Assembly (NCBI GenBank): GCA_900546385.1
Contig: URCT01000030.1
Coordinates: 1 to 22,272, forward strand
Reading direction: 5' to 3'
DNA from: an uncultured Eubacteriales bacterium
Lineage (GTDB): Bacteria; Bacillota; Clostridia; Oscillospirales; CAG-382
DNA: 22,272 nt
Part shown: one piece after another, positions 1 through 8,235 of the stretch
Position numbering within the stretch: the stretch's first letter is position 1
How the letters are laid out: each line of letters begins with the position of its first letter
Translations under genes and position numbers: made by a program
The notes under the pieces: model-generated
The model's input: the letters and a program-made list of their open reading frames with translations, nothing else
What the model was told of the DNA's origin: nothing
The model's database searches: none

Positions 1-732
1 AAAGCCGCACGTGCGGTATAAAGCCGCCTGTTCCTCATAGCCGCCGCGGCCGGTGGCATGAAAATGATAGACACCTTCGGCTTTCGAGGTGTAATCGCGG
101 ATCAACTCGTACACCGCTTCATTGACGCGCTTGGCACCAAGACTGCCGCCTGCCGAAAGAACGACGACGGCGTTTTCCGGAATGCCGAGCATACGCCGCA
201 TTTCGGCTTTATCGGAGGAAAGCATTTTTTCGGAAACGGGATTGCCGGTCAAAATCAGTTTTTCGGGCGCGCAGTCGAAAGCTTCACGCGCATTTTCAAA
301 GCTGATCATCACGCGATCCACGTATTTGGACAGCATTTTGCTTGTCACACCCGGCACGGCGTTCTGCTCGTGAATCAAGGTGGGAATGCCCATTTTTGCG
401 GCCGCCTTGACCACCGGCCAGCTCACATAGCCGCCCGTGCCGATGACGACGTCCGGCTCGAATTCGCGGATGATTTTTTTCGCCTGCATGACCGAAGTCA
501 CCGCTTTGACGGCGGCGTCGATATTGGCAAGCGACAGCTTGCGCTTGAAGCCGCGCACCTTTACGGTGTGAAACCCGTAACCGGCGTTCGGCACAAGGCG
601 CGATTCCATGCTGTCGGGCGTGCCGACATATTCAATCACCGCACACGGATCTTCGGATTTAATTTTATCGGCAATGGCAAGAGCCGGATTGATATGACCG
701 GCCGTTCCGCCGCCGCTGACAAGCACTCTCAT
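1..732 (-). CDS. murG: MurG, UDP-GlcNAc:lipid I N-acetylglucosaminyltransferase (partial, C-terminus beyond left edge)
   Basis: MurG transfers GlcNAc from UDP-GlcNAc to lipid I, making lipid II on the inner face of the membrane. The reading frame opens at ATG (complement of 730-732) and stays open to base 1, giving 244 codons of a protein usually about 360 residues long, so the C-terminal UDP-GlcNAc-binding half is mostly missing. The N-terminus has the family G-loop GGGTAGHINPA near residues 7-17. Further on are HEQNAVPG, TGNPVS and the second glycine loop SAGGSLGAKRVNEA. A modest AAAGG ribosome site sits 10 nt before the ATG. It is the last dcw gene visible here and begins 91 nt after the ftsW stop. 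Family assignment is firm; only the downstream end is unseen. Confidence 0.96.
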   Translation of the reverse strand, partial: MRVLVSGGGTAGHINPALAIADKIKSEDPCAVIEYVGTPDSMESRLVPNAGYGFHTVKVRGFKRKLSLANIDAAVKAVTSVMQAKKIIREFEPDVVIGTGGYVSWPVVKAAAKMGIPTLIHEQNAVPGVTSKMLSKYVDRVMISFENAREAFDCAPEKLILTGNPVSEKMLSSDKAEMRRMLGIPENAVVVLSAGGSLGAKRVNEAVYELIRDYTSKAEGVYHFHATGRGGYEEQAALYRTCGF

Positions 733-823
733 GGTATTCAGGCCTTTCTGCATGGCTTTGGTTTTGACAAAATACAGTATAGCATCCGACGCGGCAAAAT
801 CCCGTCGAAGGCTGTCGTTTCCG

Positions 824-2212
824 CTAACTCTTTTCGACCGACGAAAAGCGCGACACCGACAGCACCACGCCCATTTCGGCAAGAAGAATCATAAGCGACG
901 TGCCGCCGTAGCTGAAGAACGGCAGTGAAATGCCGGTACTCGGCAGCGAATTGGTCACGACCGCGATGTTTAACACCATCTGCAAGCCAACGTGCATGAT
1001 AATGCCGATGACAAGCAGTGAGCTGAAGCGGTCGGGCGCACGCAGTCCGATTAAGATGCCGCGGTAGATGAAGAATAAGAAAATGCAGATGACAAGCATC
1101 GCGCCGATAAAGCCCATTTCCTCGCACCAAATGGAGAAAATGTAGTCGTTCTGCGGTTCGGGCAGATACAAATGCTTCTGACGGCTGTTGCCGAAGCCTA
1201 CGCCCCAAAAGCCGCCCGAGCCGATGGCATATAGCGACTGTGCCGGCTGCCAACCGCCGTTGAGAAGATAAGCAAACGGGTCTTTCCAAACCAAAATACG
1301 GCTCGACGAATGTCCTTTTGTCATGGCAAGGCCGAACAGGCCGAGTGCGCCGACACCGGCACCGCCGACAAGGTAAAACAGATTCGTGCCGCCCATAAAC
1401 ATCATGGCAAACGTGATGCCGGCCATGATGATAAGACCCGACATATGCGGTTGGAGATACATTAAGACGCCGACCGTCACAAGAACGATCATGTACGGCA
1501 AAATGCCGTAATAAAACGCCGGTGCGTTATGCTTCATGTCTTTTAGAAAGATGAAAGCCACTGCCATAAGCATAATGATTGCGGCAAAAATCATGCCGAG
1601 TACCCGGTTTTTGAAGAAAAACACCATGCTTGCGGCAATACCGACAATGCCTAAAAACGGAACAACGACGGTAAACAACGCCTTTGTTTCGCCGCGCTTT
1701 CGGATATCCTCGGCGTGCTTATCCGCATAATCGGCAAAAAACAACACCAAGGCAAATTTTACGATTTCCGACGGCTGTAAGGTGATAGGGCCGATGGCAT
1801 ACCAGCGTTTCGCGCCGCTCAAATTCTTACCAAACACCAAAACGCCGGCAAGAAGGACGATTGACACCGCAAGTGTCGGAAGGGCGATTTTGCGCAAAAA
1901 ATGATAATCGAAAATTTTACTGCGCGCCACAAACGCCATGACGGCAAGACCGGCAAGCGCAAATAAGATCTGCCGCTTGGCAAAATGGTAGCTGTCGCCC
2001 TTGAAGTTGGCGTTGGCATACGGATAGCTGGCACTGAACACCATGACCGTACCAAGGCACAAAAGAAGAATGACCGTCACCAAAAACGGTCTGTCCACAC
2101 CGCCGACAAGCTGAACCACAATCCGGCGTTTGGGCGACGGCCGGCGCGGTTTGTTTACTTGCGTCATCCGTGTTTTTTCACGTGAAGATCCGTCTGCGCC
2201 GACCTTGTTCAA
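824..2212 (-). CDS. ftsW: FtsW/SpoVE-type SEDS peptidoglycan glycosyltransferase
   Basis: SEDS-family integral membrane polymerase that joins lipid II into glycan strands and pairs with a class B PBP at the septum. About ten hydrophobic segments follow a basic cytoplasmic N-terminus (KPRRPSPKRR). SEDS hallmarks are visible: GAKRWYAIGPITLQPSEIVKFALV in the middle, then GSGGFWGVGFGNSRQKHLYLPEPQNDYIFSIWCEEMGF, and the terminal TGISLPFFSYGGTSL. The start is a choice. TTG at 2212 has GGGGAG (2220-2225 complement) at a 7-nt spacing. An in-frame TTG at 2218 is too close to it, and ATG at 2167 lacks a good ribosome site. It lies 36 nt after the mraY stop and is preceded two genes upstream by the PBP, its likely partner. 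Whether it acts in vegetative division or sporulation (SpoVE) cannot be told from sequence alone. Confidence 0.95.
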   Translation of the reverse strand: MNKVGADGSSREKTRMTQVNKPRRPSPKRRIVVQLVGGVDRPFLVTVILLLCLGTVMVFSASYPYANANFKGDSYHFAKRQILFALAGLAVMAFVARSKIFDYHFLRKIALPTLAVSIVLLAGVLVFGKNLSGAKRWYAIGPITLQPSEIVKFALVLFFADYADKHAEDIRKRGETKALFTVVVPFLGIVGIAASMVFFFKNRVLGMIFAAIIMLMAVAFIFLKDMKHNAPAFYYGILPYMIVLVTVGVLMYLQPHMSGLIIMAGITFAMMFMGGTNLFYLVGGAGVGALGLFGLAMTKGHSSSRILVWKDPFAYLLNGGWQPAQSLYAIGSGGFWGVGFGNSRQKHLYLPEPQNDYIFSIWCEEMGFIGAMLVICIFLFFIYRGILIGLRAPDRFSSLLVIGIIMHVGLQMVLNIAVVTNSLPSTGISLPFFSYGGTSLMILLAEMGVVLSVSRFSSVEKS

Positions 2213-2248
2213 TCCCAAACTCCCCTTTTTTACTGCATAAAATTCCGT

Positions 2249-3220
2249 TTACAGCGTCGGTAAAAAGCCGAAGCTGCCGACAAGGCACAGCAGTGCCGCC
2301 ACAAAAGAAAACACGGTGACGATTTTGATTTCCGACCAACCGCACAGCTCGAAATGATGGTGGATCGGCGACATTTTGAAAATGCGCTTTCCCGTGAGCT
2401 TAAAGCTTAACACCTGTAGTATGACCGAAAACGATTCGATATAATACACAAATCCCGTGAAAACAAGCAAAAGCGGACAATCCAAAATGAAGGCCATGCT
2501 GCTGACCGCCGCTCCCAAAAACAGCGAACCGGTATCGCCCATAAACACCTTTGCCGGATGAAAATTATACCACAAAAAGCCGAGCGTACCGCCGACCGAG
2601 AGAAGCGAAACCGCAAGTCCCGGCACATTGCGTGTCTTAAAGCTGAGCACCGCCATAAACACCATGACAACGGCCGTCACGCTTGAGGCAAGACCGTCGA
2701 TGCCGTCCGTCAGATTGACGCTGTTGACTGTGAAAACGATGCCGATCACGGCAAGCACCAGATACACCGGCAGCGACAGCTCCCACACGGCTTCGGTAAA
2801 CGGAAGCCGGATGACCGTATCGATGCAGCCGAACGATTTGAGGGCGAACACATAAGCGGTTGCCGCGGCAAACTGCAAAACCATCTTCTGCGGCGGCGTC
2901 AGTCCCTCATTCTGCTTTTTGAAGAACTTCACGTAGTCATCCGCAAAGCCGATAGCACCGTTGGCAAGCAAAAAGACGAGATGAACCAATAAGATCGGCT
3001 CGTTTTTGAGAAACGCCAAAACCGCGCCGATGATCACCATCGGAACAAGGAAGAATAGGCCGCCCATGGTCGGTGTGCCTTCTTTGGATTTGTGCCAGCG
3101 CGGTCCGATATCCAAAATCTTCTGTCCCATTTTGACACTTTTCAGAACCGGGATAAACGCAGTCGCCAAAAGGACTGTCGCAAGCATTTCCACGCCCGCA
3201 CCGGCCAAAATCTCTGTCAT
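2249..3220 (-). CDS. mraY: MraY, phospho-N-acetylmuramoyl-pentapeptide transferase
   Basis: Integral membrane enzyme that moves phospho-MurNAc-pentapeptide from UDP onto undecaprenyl phosphate, forming lipid I. At 323 residues with about ten membrane segments it is of normal family length. Signature motifs are all present: KEGTPTMGG near the start, FADDYVKFFKKQNEGL (the DD catalytic or magnesium site), NSVNLTDGIDGLA, FMGDTGSLFLG and the cytoplasmic MSPIHHHFEL histidine motif. ATG at 3220 has GGAGAGG about 8 nt upstream. It sits directly downstream of the PBP with a 45-nt gap and upstream of ftsW. murE, murF and murD, which often flank mraY, are absent here. Confidence 0.97.
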   Translation of the reverse strand: MTEILAGAGVEMLATVLLATAFIPVLKSVKMGQKILDIGPRWHKSKEGTPTMGGLFFLVPMVIIGAVLAFLKNEPILLVHLVFLLANGAIGFADDYVKFFKKQNEGLTPPQKMVLQFAAATAYVFALKSFGCIDTVIRLPFTEAVWELSLPVYLVLAVIGIVFTVNSVNLTDGIDGLASSVTAVVMVFMAVLSFKTRNVPGLAVSLLSVGGTLGFLWYNFHPAKVFMGDTGSLFLGAAVSSMAFILDCPLLLVFTGFVYYIESFSVILQVLSFKLTGKRIFKMSPIHHHFELCGWSEIKIVTVFSFVAALLCLVGSFGFLPTL

Positions 3221-3265
3221 GATTGTTTCCTCTCCGTCAAAGCATTGTATATCTTGATTTTTTCG

Positions 3266-5518
3266 TCAGTCGGACGAATCGAGGTGTCGGAATTCGACCT
3301 CGACCACCGTTCCGGGCTTGACGACGGTTCCTGCCTCCGGCGATTGCTTATGCGCAAGCGAGCCGGAAACGTCTTCGCGGTATGCGCCCTCCATGCGGAC
3401 GTTGAGTCCGGCATTGATGAGCGTTTTGTTGGCCTGCACCGGCGTGTAGCCGGTAACATCCGGCACGGTGACCGTTTCCGCCGGCACTTCTTCGCCGGTA
3501 TACAGAATCACAATGCCGCCGTTCGGGATCTTTCCGCCGTAGCGCGGCAATTGTTCGGTGACCGTTTCGCCGTTTCCGATGACCTTGGTTTGGAAACCGG
3601 CACCGGTCGCCGTTTCTTTGGCACTTTCCACCGAAAGACCGCGGAAATCCGGCACAGCAATATCCACAAGCGCAGCTTCCTCTTCGGTGAGCGACGGCTC
3701 GATGTTGAGGTACGGCAGCACCTCGGTAAGCACTGACGAAACAACGGGCGCGGCAATCAGGCCGCCGTAGTAATTGGCGCCGCTCGGCTCATCGATACCG
3801 ACGAGAATGGCAATCTGCGGATCGTCTGCCGGAGCAAACGCCACGCAAGAGCCGATATAATAGTTGCCTTCCTTGTCGCGTTTCTGCGACGTACCGGTTT
3901 TGGCGGCAATTTTATAGCCTTTGACATAGGCGTTCTTGGTAGAACCCATGTTGATGCCGTTCATCAAATAGGTCATGATGGTTTTGGAGGTTTCCTCGGA
4001 ATTGACCTTGCGCACAAGCGTCGTATCAAAGCTCTTGACCACGTTTCCGTCGTCATCCACAAGTGCCTTGACCACGTGCGGCTTTAAGAGGTTGCCGCCG
4101 TTAGCCACCGCCGAAACGCCGCAGATCTGCTGCATGGGCGTGACCTTAAAGGTCTGTCCGAAGGAGTACACGGCAAGCTCGGTCTGGTTAAAGCCGTTAA
4201 TATCCGTGTGATAAAGACCCGACACTTCACCGGCAAGGTCAATGCCGGTTTTTTGCGTAAAGCCGTAGGCTTCGAAATACTTATAGAACCGCTCTTTGCC
4301 GATGCGCTCGGCGACCTCCATGAATACCGGGTTGCAGGAATTCTGCAAGCCCTGCTCGAAGGTTTCAAGACCGTGGCCGCCCTTTTTGTGGCAGTGAATG
4401 TTGTAGCCGCCGACGTTTTTGGAACCGGTGCAGAAAAACGTATCGGTCGGCGAAACGACGTTTTCTTCGAGTGCCATGGCACTGGTCACAAGCTTAAAGG
4501 TCGAACCGGGTTCGTAAATCTCGGTGATGACCTTATTTTTCCAAAGGCCTTCCAAAAGCTCTTTGTAATAGGCGTTCTTTTCGTCCTCTGTGCCGACAAA
4601 AGCGTCTAACTTCTCCTGCGACAGGCTGTCTAAGGTATACGGTGAATTGAGGTCATAGTCGGGTTTGGTGGACATGGCAAGGATTTCGGCGGTGTTGACG
4701 TCCATCACGATGCCGAACACGCGGTTTTGCGCCTTGTTGTCGCGCAGTGCGATTTCGAGATTCTTTTCCAAAATCGATTGGATCTGCCAATCGATGGTCA
4801 ACACCACGCCCATGCCGTTTTCGGCTTCGACATAGCTTTCGTATTTATAGGGCATATCCTTGCCCTTGGCGTTCTGGGCGGTAACAATTTTGCCCGAAGA
4901 GCCTTTTAAGTAGTTTTCATAATAGGATTCCACGCCGAGGACACCGGCATTGTCGGCATTGGTAAAGCCGATGACGTGGCTTGCGAGGTTGCCGTACGGA
5001 TACGAGCGCTTGACATCCTCCTCCAGATGAATGCCGACGATCTTGTTTTCGTTGATAAAAACGCGGATCTTGTCACAAGTTTCGCGTTCCACTTTCTTTT
5101 TAATGATTTGATATTTGGATTTGGTGCGTCCCATGCGTTCGATGATCTGCGCACGGTCAACCTCCAAGGTTTCGGAAAGAAAATCGGCGATCTTATTCTT
5201 TTGCTCCGCAATATCGACCATTTTGTCCGGTGCCTTGTTTTCGTTCTGCATGGCGATCTCATACGGCGAAATAAAAACGGTTTCGACGGTATCGCTCACG
5301 GCAAGAGGCGTCATGTTGCGGTCAAAAATCGTGCCACGCTTCGGGCTGATGGAAATTTCGGTGGTGTACTGTTCATACGCGCCGGTTTTGTATTTATCGG
5401 CCTCGATCATCTGCAAATACCAAAGTCTTGCGCCCAAAGCCGCCGCTAAGAGAAGAAAGACCGCCATAACGGTCATACCGCGCACAAACAGCGGCTTTTT
5501 CAGCTCTCTGCCGAACAT
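3266..5518 (-). CDS. Class B penicillin-binding protein with two PASTA domains (SpoVD/FtsI type)
   Basis: Membrane-anchored D,D-transpeptidase that cross-links peptidoglycan together with a SEDS partner, here probably the FtsW encoded two genes on. It has 750 residues. One N-terminal membrane anchor lies at about 14-36, followed by the PBP dimerisation domain with the RGTIFDRN motif (61-68). The transpeptidase domain carries the active serine motif STFK (339-342), SCN (394-396) and KTG (540-542). Two PASTA repeats follow at about 622-677 (VPDFRG) and 685-744 (VPDVTG). ATG at 5518 has GGAGG 7 nt upstream. PASTA-bearing class B PBPs in a dcw cluster are typical of Bacillota (PbpB/SpoVD). The sequence does not settle whether this one serves division, sporulation or both. 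Confidence 0.95.
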   Translation of the reverse strand: MFGRELKKPLFVRGMTVMAVFLLLAAALGARLWYLQMIEADKYKTGAYEQYTTEISISPKRGTIFDRNMTPLAVSDTVETVFISPYEIAMQNENKAPDKMVDIAEQKNKIADFLSETLEVDRAQIIERMGRTKSKYQIIKKKVERETCDKIRVFINENKIVGIHLEEDVKRSYPYGNLASHVIGFTNADNAGVLGVESYYENYLKGSSGKIVTAQNAKGKDMPYKYESYVEAENGMGVVLTIDWQIQSILEKNLEIALRDNKAQNRVFGIVMDVNTAEILAMSTKPDYDLNSPYTLDSLSQEKLDAFVGTEDEKNAYYKELLEGLWKNKVITEIYEPGSTFKLVTSAMALEENVVSPTDTFFCTGSKNVGGYNIHCHKKGGHGLETFEQGLQNSCNPVFMEVAERIGKERFYKYFEAYGFTQKTGIDLAGEVSGLYHTDINGFNQTELAVYSFGQTFKVTPMQQICGVSAVANGGNLLKPHVVKALVDDDGNVVKSFDTTLVRKVNSEETSKTIMTYLMNGINMGSTKNAYVKGYKIAAKTGTSQKRDKEGNYYIGSCVAFAPADDPQIAILVGIDEPSGANYYGGLIAAPVVSSVLTEVLPYLNIEPSLTEEEAALVDIAVPDFRGLSVESAKETATGAGFQTKVIGNGETVTEQLPRYGGKIPNGGIVILYTGEEVPAETVTVPDVTGYTPVQANKTLINAGLNVRMEGAYREDVSGSLAHKQSPEAGTVVKPGTVVEVEFRHLDSSD

Positions 5519-5548
5519 ACTTCATCCTCCCATGATTTTGGCTTTGCG

Positions 5549-6298
5549 TTACTCGGCCACCCGGTTCTCCGTATTGTCTGTGTTGTCTGCAATATCCGTA
5601 TTCACGGCAACATTTGTGCCGCAGACGGCGATTTTGTCTTCGCCGGAAATACGCACATAGTGCTTGGCGACATCGGTCGATTTGACCATGCCGAGAACGT
5701 TTTCGGCATAATCCTCGATATAGCCGATATCCTTGCGTTCGCTTAAGGCCGAGGACAACAGCTCGGCGCGTTCCTTTTCGGCGGAAAGCGAGCTTTTCAA
5801 AGCATCGGCACGCAGCGTTGCTTCATTGATGCGCGTGTTGCCGAGCACCAAAAACATCGCAATGGCAGCAAACACCACCATGTAGCCAATGAGCGAGATC
5901 GGAAGCGGCGTTGCGGCTTTGACGCTCTTTTTCACATATTTGGCTTCACCGGCACGTGCGCGCGCTTTTTCCTTGCGCTTGGCGGCAATGGCCTTGCCGA
6001 CGGCATCGGCGATATCCGACAAAAGCCCGTCGTCATAGCGGCCTTCGCCGGTTTTCGGAAGAGCCGTGCTTCGTGCGGTGCGTGCATAGCCGGCGGAAGC
6101 GGAATGTGCCGCTGCACGCAGTGCAGGACTTGCAAAAGATGTACGTTCGCGAACAGAAGACGTGCTTCTCTGCACACGTGCGGCGCTGCTCTGCGGTCGG
6201 AGCGACGGCGAAGCGGCCGTGTCACGCCTTTGGCTCATGGTTCTATTGTATTTGGCCTGTTTCAGATTTATGTATTCCGTTCCCACATTCGACGTCAT
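5549..6298 (-). CDS. FtsL-like septum protein with long basic cytoplasmic N-terminus
   Basis: Likely divisome scaffold of the FtsL/DivIC class, judged by position between rsmH and the PBP and by architecture: one membrane segment (about 132-153, LPISLIGYMVVFAAIAMFLVLG), a short coiled-coil-like stretch rich in Leu, Glu and Ala (about 156-190), and an extracytoplasmic IGYIEDYAENVLGMVKS segment typical of the family. At 249 residues it is about twice the usual FtsL length. The excess is a roughly 130-residue cytoplasmic N-terminus rich in Arg, Ala and Ser, and an acidic, Asn/Asp/Thr-rich C-terminal tail (NTDIADNTDNTEN). ATG at 6298 has AAAGGA about 11 nt upstream; a later ATG at 6238 would trim 20 residues. 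FtsL diverges fast in sequence, so the call rests on context and topology. Confidence 0.78.
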   Translation of the reverse strand: MTSNVGTEYINLKQAKYNRTMSQRRDTAASPSLRPQSSAARVQRSTSSVRERTSFASPALRAAAHSASAGYARTARSTALPKTGEGRYDDGLLSDIADAVGKAIAAKRKEKARARAGEAKYVKKSVKAATPLPISLIGYMVVFAAIAMFLVLGNTRINEATLRADALKSSLSAEKERAELLSSALSERKDIGYIEDYAENVLGMVKSTDVAKHYVRISGEDKIAVCGTNVAVNTDIADNTDNTENRVAE

Positions 6299-6343
6299 TT
6301 TTGCGTTCTTCCTTTCAATGATACTCGTTATCCGGCATAGCGG

Positions 6344-7297
6344 TTACTCGCCGCACGGGATTTTTTCAAGCACGCGCAATTTAGCACTTCTGGAACGCGG
6401 ATTTTCCTCCAGTTCCTGTTCCGAAGGTAAAATCGGCTTTTTGGTAAGCACCTCGGCACGCGGCTTTTTGCCGCACACGCAAACCGGAAAATCCGGCGGA
6501 CACTCACAGCCTTTGGTATATTCCAAAAACGTATGTTTGACAATACGGTCTTCAAGCGAATGAAACGTGATGATGGCCATGCGGCCGCCGACCGAAAGAA
6601 GCGGAAACAGCCCGTCGATCATCTTCGGGATCACATCAAGTTCTCCATTGACCTCAATGCGGATCGCCTGAAAGGTGCGTTTGGCCGGATGCGGTCCGTC
6701 CTTGCGGTTTTTCGCCGGAATGGCGTTTTTGATAAGCTCCGACAGCGCGGACGTTGTTTGTATCGGTGCTTTCTCGCGTGCTTTCACGATATCACGCGCA
6801 ATTTTTCCGGCAAAGCGTTCTTCGCCGTATAAAGAAATGATGCGCGACAGCTCTTTTTCCTCATAGCCGTTGACCACGTCATACGCGCTCATGCCCTCGC
6901 CCTGCGACATACGCATATCGAGCGGCGCGTCGTGCATATACGAAAAGCCGCGGTCGGCGTTATCAAGCTGAAACGACGAAACGCCGAGGTCGGCCACAAC
7001 ACCGTCGATGGTTTCGATACTTTTTTCACGAAGCAAATCAGCGGCATCACAAAAATTGCCTTTCACAAGAACGGCCTGCGAACCGAACCGCGCCAACCGT
7101 TCCGCCGCCTTTTCAAGCGCATAGGAATCGCGGTCGATGCCGATGAGTCTGCCGCCGTCGGTCAGGCGCTTTAGAATCGCTTCCGAATGTCCGGCTCCGC
7201 CGAGTGTGCAATCCACATACGTCCCGTTTGGACGGATATTCAAGTTTTCGATGGTTTCTTCAAGCAGCACGGAATAGTGTCCGAAATTTTCCTGCAT
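6344..7297 (-). CDS. rsmH: RsmH, 16S rRNA (cytosine1402-N4)-methyltransferase
   Basis: Cytosolic S-adenosylmethionine-dependent enzyme (also called MraW) that methylates N4 of C1402 in 16S rRNA, near the ribosomal P site. At 317 residues it has normal length. The N-terminus HYSVLLEETIENLNIRPNGTYVDCTLGGAGHSEAIL contains the SAM-binding loop. DGVVADLGVSSFQLD and GPHPAKRTFQAIRIEVNGEL are conserved family blocks, followed by IITFHSLEDRIVKHTF and a Cys-bearing CECPPDFPVCVCGKKP segment common in this family. ATG at 7297 has GGAGA about 6 nt upstream. It begins 21 nt after the mraZ stop, the standard first pair of dcw operons. Confidence 0.97.
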   Translation of the reverse strand: MQENFGHYSVLLEETIENLNIRPNGTYVDCTLGGAGHSEAILKRLTDGGRLIGIDRDSYALEKAAERLARFGSQAVLVKGNFCDAADLLREKSIETIDGVVADLGVSSFQLDNADRGFSYMHDAPLDMRMSQGEGMSAYDVVNGYEEKELSRIISLYGEERFAGKIARDIVKAREKAPIQTTSALSELIKNAIPAKNRKDGPHPAKRTFQAIRIEVNGELDVIPKMIDGLFPLLSVGGRMAIITFHSLEDRIVKHTFLEYTKGCECPPDFPVCVCGKKPRAEVLTKKPILPSEQELEENPRSRSAKLRVLEKIPCGE

Positions 7298-7318
7298 GGA
7301 TAGTCTCCGTTCGTCCGT

Positions 7319-7747
7319 TTATTTGAGCATACCGAGAATCTCTTCCAGGTTGTCCGGCGGCGCAAAGGTTTCGGCTTCCAAAGCAGCCGTATCCCAAAGC
7401 TCGATGGTGTTGTTCATACCGAGCACCGTCACTTCCTTGGTCAGCCCGGCAAATTCGCGGTGTTCTTTGGAAAGGACGATGCGTCCTTGCGCATCCATTT
7501 CAGTGGGATTGGCACTCATCATCATATAGCGTTTGATGGTGCGGGCATTTTTGTCCATGCCGAGCGCATCGATTTTGGAAATCAAGGCTTCCCATTCGCT
7601 TTGCGGATAAATGATAAGATACGGGTCACTAAAGCCCTTGGCAACCACAAAATTCGAGCCTAATTCTTCCCGATACATGGCAGGAATGAACAGTCTGCCC
7701 TTGGCATCAACGGTATGATATGCTTTTCCGGAGAACAAACGGTTCAC
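7319..7747 (-). CDS. mraZ: MraZ, transcriptional regulator of the dcw operon
   Basis: MraZ is an AbrB/SpoVT-like DNA-binding protein that forms rings and represses its own dcw promoter by binding short direct repeats. The 142-residue protein has the two expected swapped-hairpin half-domains, each with the DxxxR motif: DAKGR (14-18) and DAQGR (85-89). The start is GTG at 7747, placing MNRLFSGKAYHTVDAKGRL in the normal position for the family; an AAGG-like ribosome site lies just upstream. It is the first gene of the operon, behind a 140-nt leader that contains repeats matching a plausible MraZ operator (7834-7880). Confidence 0.96.
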   Translation of the reverse strand: MNRLFSGKAYHTVDAKGRLFIPAMYREELGSNFVVAKGFSDPYLIIYPQSEWEALISKIDALGMDKNARTIKRYMMMSANPTEMDAQGRIVLSKEHREFAGLTKEVTVLGMNNTIELWDTAALEAETFAPPDNLEEILGMLK

Positions 7748-7811
7748 CTGCCCTTCTTTGTTGTATGATTATATTGAAGCTTTTGCGCGGTACGCGTTTT
7801 TTCACGCATTT

Positions 7812-7860
7812 ACGGCACAAGTGCCGTCAGCCGCTCCACTTTTATGGATTTTCAATCCAT
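7812..7860 (-). promoter_or_regulatory. Two hairpins in the dcw leader RNA
   Basis: Two perfect inverted repeats lie in the untranslated leader of mraZ. The first is ATGGATT/AATCCAT (7844-7850 with 7854-7860, 3-nt loop). The second is ACGGCAC/GTGCCGT (7812-7818 with 7821-7827, 2-nt loop). Neither is followed by a U-run, so they are not intrinsic terminators. The first overlaps the middle TGGA-type box and might instead be a protein site. No known riboswitch class was recognised. Confidence 0.4.
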
Positions 7861-7880
7861 TTTAAGGGTTTTCGCTCCAC
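7834..7880 (-). promoter_or_regulatory. Candidate MraZ operator: three TGGA-type repeats
   Basis: On the minus strand GTGGAG occurs at 7875-7880 and 7834-7839, with a weaker TGGAT copy at 7855-7859. The offsets are 20 and 21 bp, about two helical turns, so all boxes face the same side of the helix. They lie immediately downstream of the dcw -10 box. MraZ proteins in several phyla are known to bind short TGG-type direct repeats ahead of mraZ. The exact spacing here is wider than in the well-studied cases, so binding is an inference. Confidence 0.55.
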
Positions 7881-7888
7881 CCTGCTAT

Positions 7889-7917
7889 ATTATATAACAA
7901 CCATCCGCCGATTTCAA
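7889..7917 (-). promoter_or_regulatory. Promoter of the dcw operon
   Basis: On the minus strand TTGAAA (7912-7917) and TATAAT (7889-7894) are separated by exactly 17 nt, a near-consensus sigma-70/SigA promoter. Transcription would begin near 7882, leaving a leader of about 135 nt before the mraZ GTG. The candidate MraZ boxes begin almost at the predicted start site, which fits repression by blocking RNA polymerase. Confidence 0.82.
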
Positions 7918-8235
7918 TATCTTTGCGGCAAAAACTATGAACACTTATGCCAAATCGCGTAAATATTTATATTTTTCTCGAAAATACGGAACATTTGTCC
8001 GAAAAAGCAATTTGCGGTCTTGCAAAACACGTTTTTCGTGGTGCACTCACAAAAAAATCAATGCACGGCAAAAGGCAAGCCGTCAAAAGAACAAAAAACG
8101 AAAAAACACATATTTCAAACGAAAAAATGCATTTTCTTTTTTTGCCGCTTATGATAAACTGTAAGTGAAAAATCCGGCAATTTGCATAAGAAATTCGTCC
8201 GGAACAAGCAAAAATTTGAAAGAGGTGCTTTTTTC
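7918..8235. other. AT-rich divergent intergenic region between dcw promoter and fucI
   Basis: This stretch of about 320 bases separates two divergent transcription units and is much richer in A and T than the flanking genes, with many A-runs. No convincing gene is present: the open frames across 7937-8164 encode Lys/Arg/Phe-rich low-complexity peptides with no good ribosome site. The fucI promoter must lie here. TATGAT at 8150-8155 is a possible -10 box but has no good -35 partner. Small hairpins such as CACG/CGTG near 8029-8041 are visible but not distinctive. I saw no catabolite-repression (cre) match. Confidence 0.6.

Noticed and set aside
58..894. Long plus-strand open frame of 278 codons across murG
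   Set aside because: It is antisense to murG and the end of ftsW. The composition (many His, Phe and Arg) is that of a reversed coding strand, and there is no ribosome site.
5115..5660. Plus-strand open frame of 181 codons across the PBP and FtsL-like genes
   Set aside because: Antisense to two supported genes and spanning their junction, with no ribosome site or recognisable domain.
7768..7773. Second TATAAT close to mraZ on the minus strand
   Set aside because: No -35-like hexamer is found at 16-18 nt. The promoter at 7889-7917 is much better.
7937..8168. Overlapping plus-strand open frames upstream of fucI
   Set aside because: The products are low-complexity Lys/Arg/Phe-rich peptides from A-rich DNA, in two frames at once, with no ribosome site or family resemblance.
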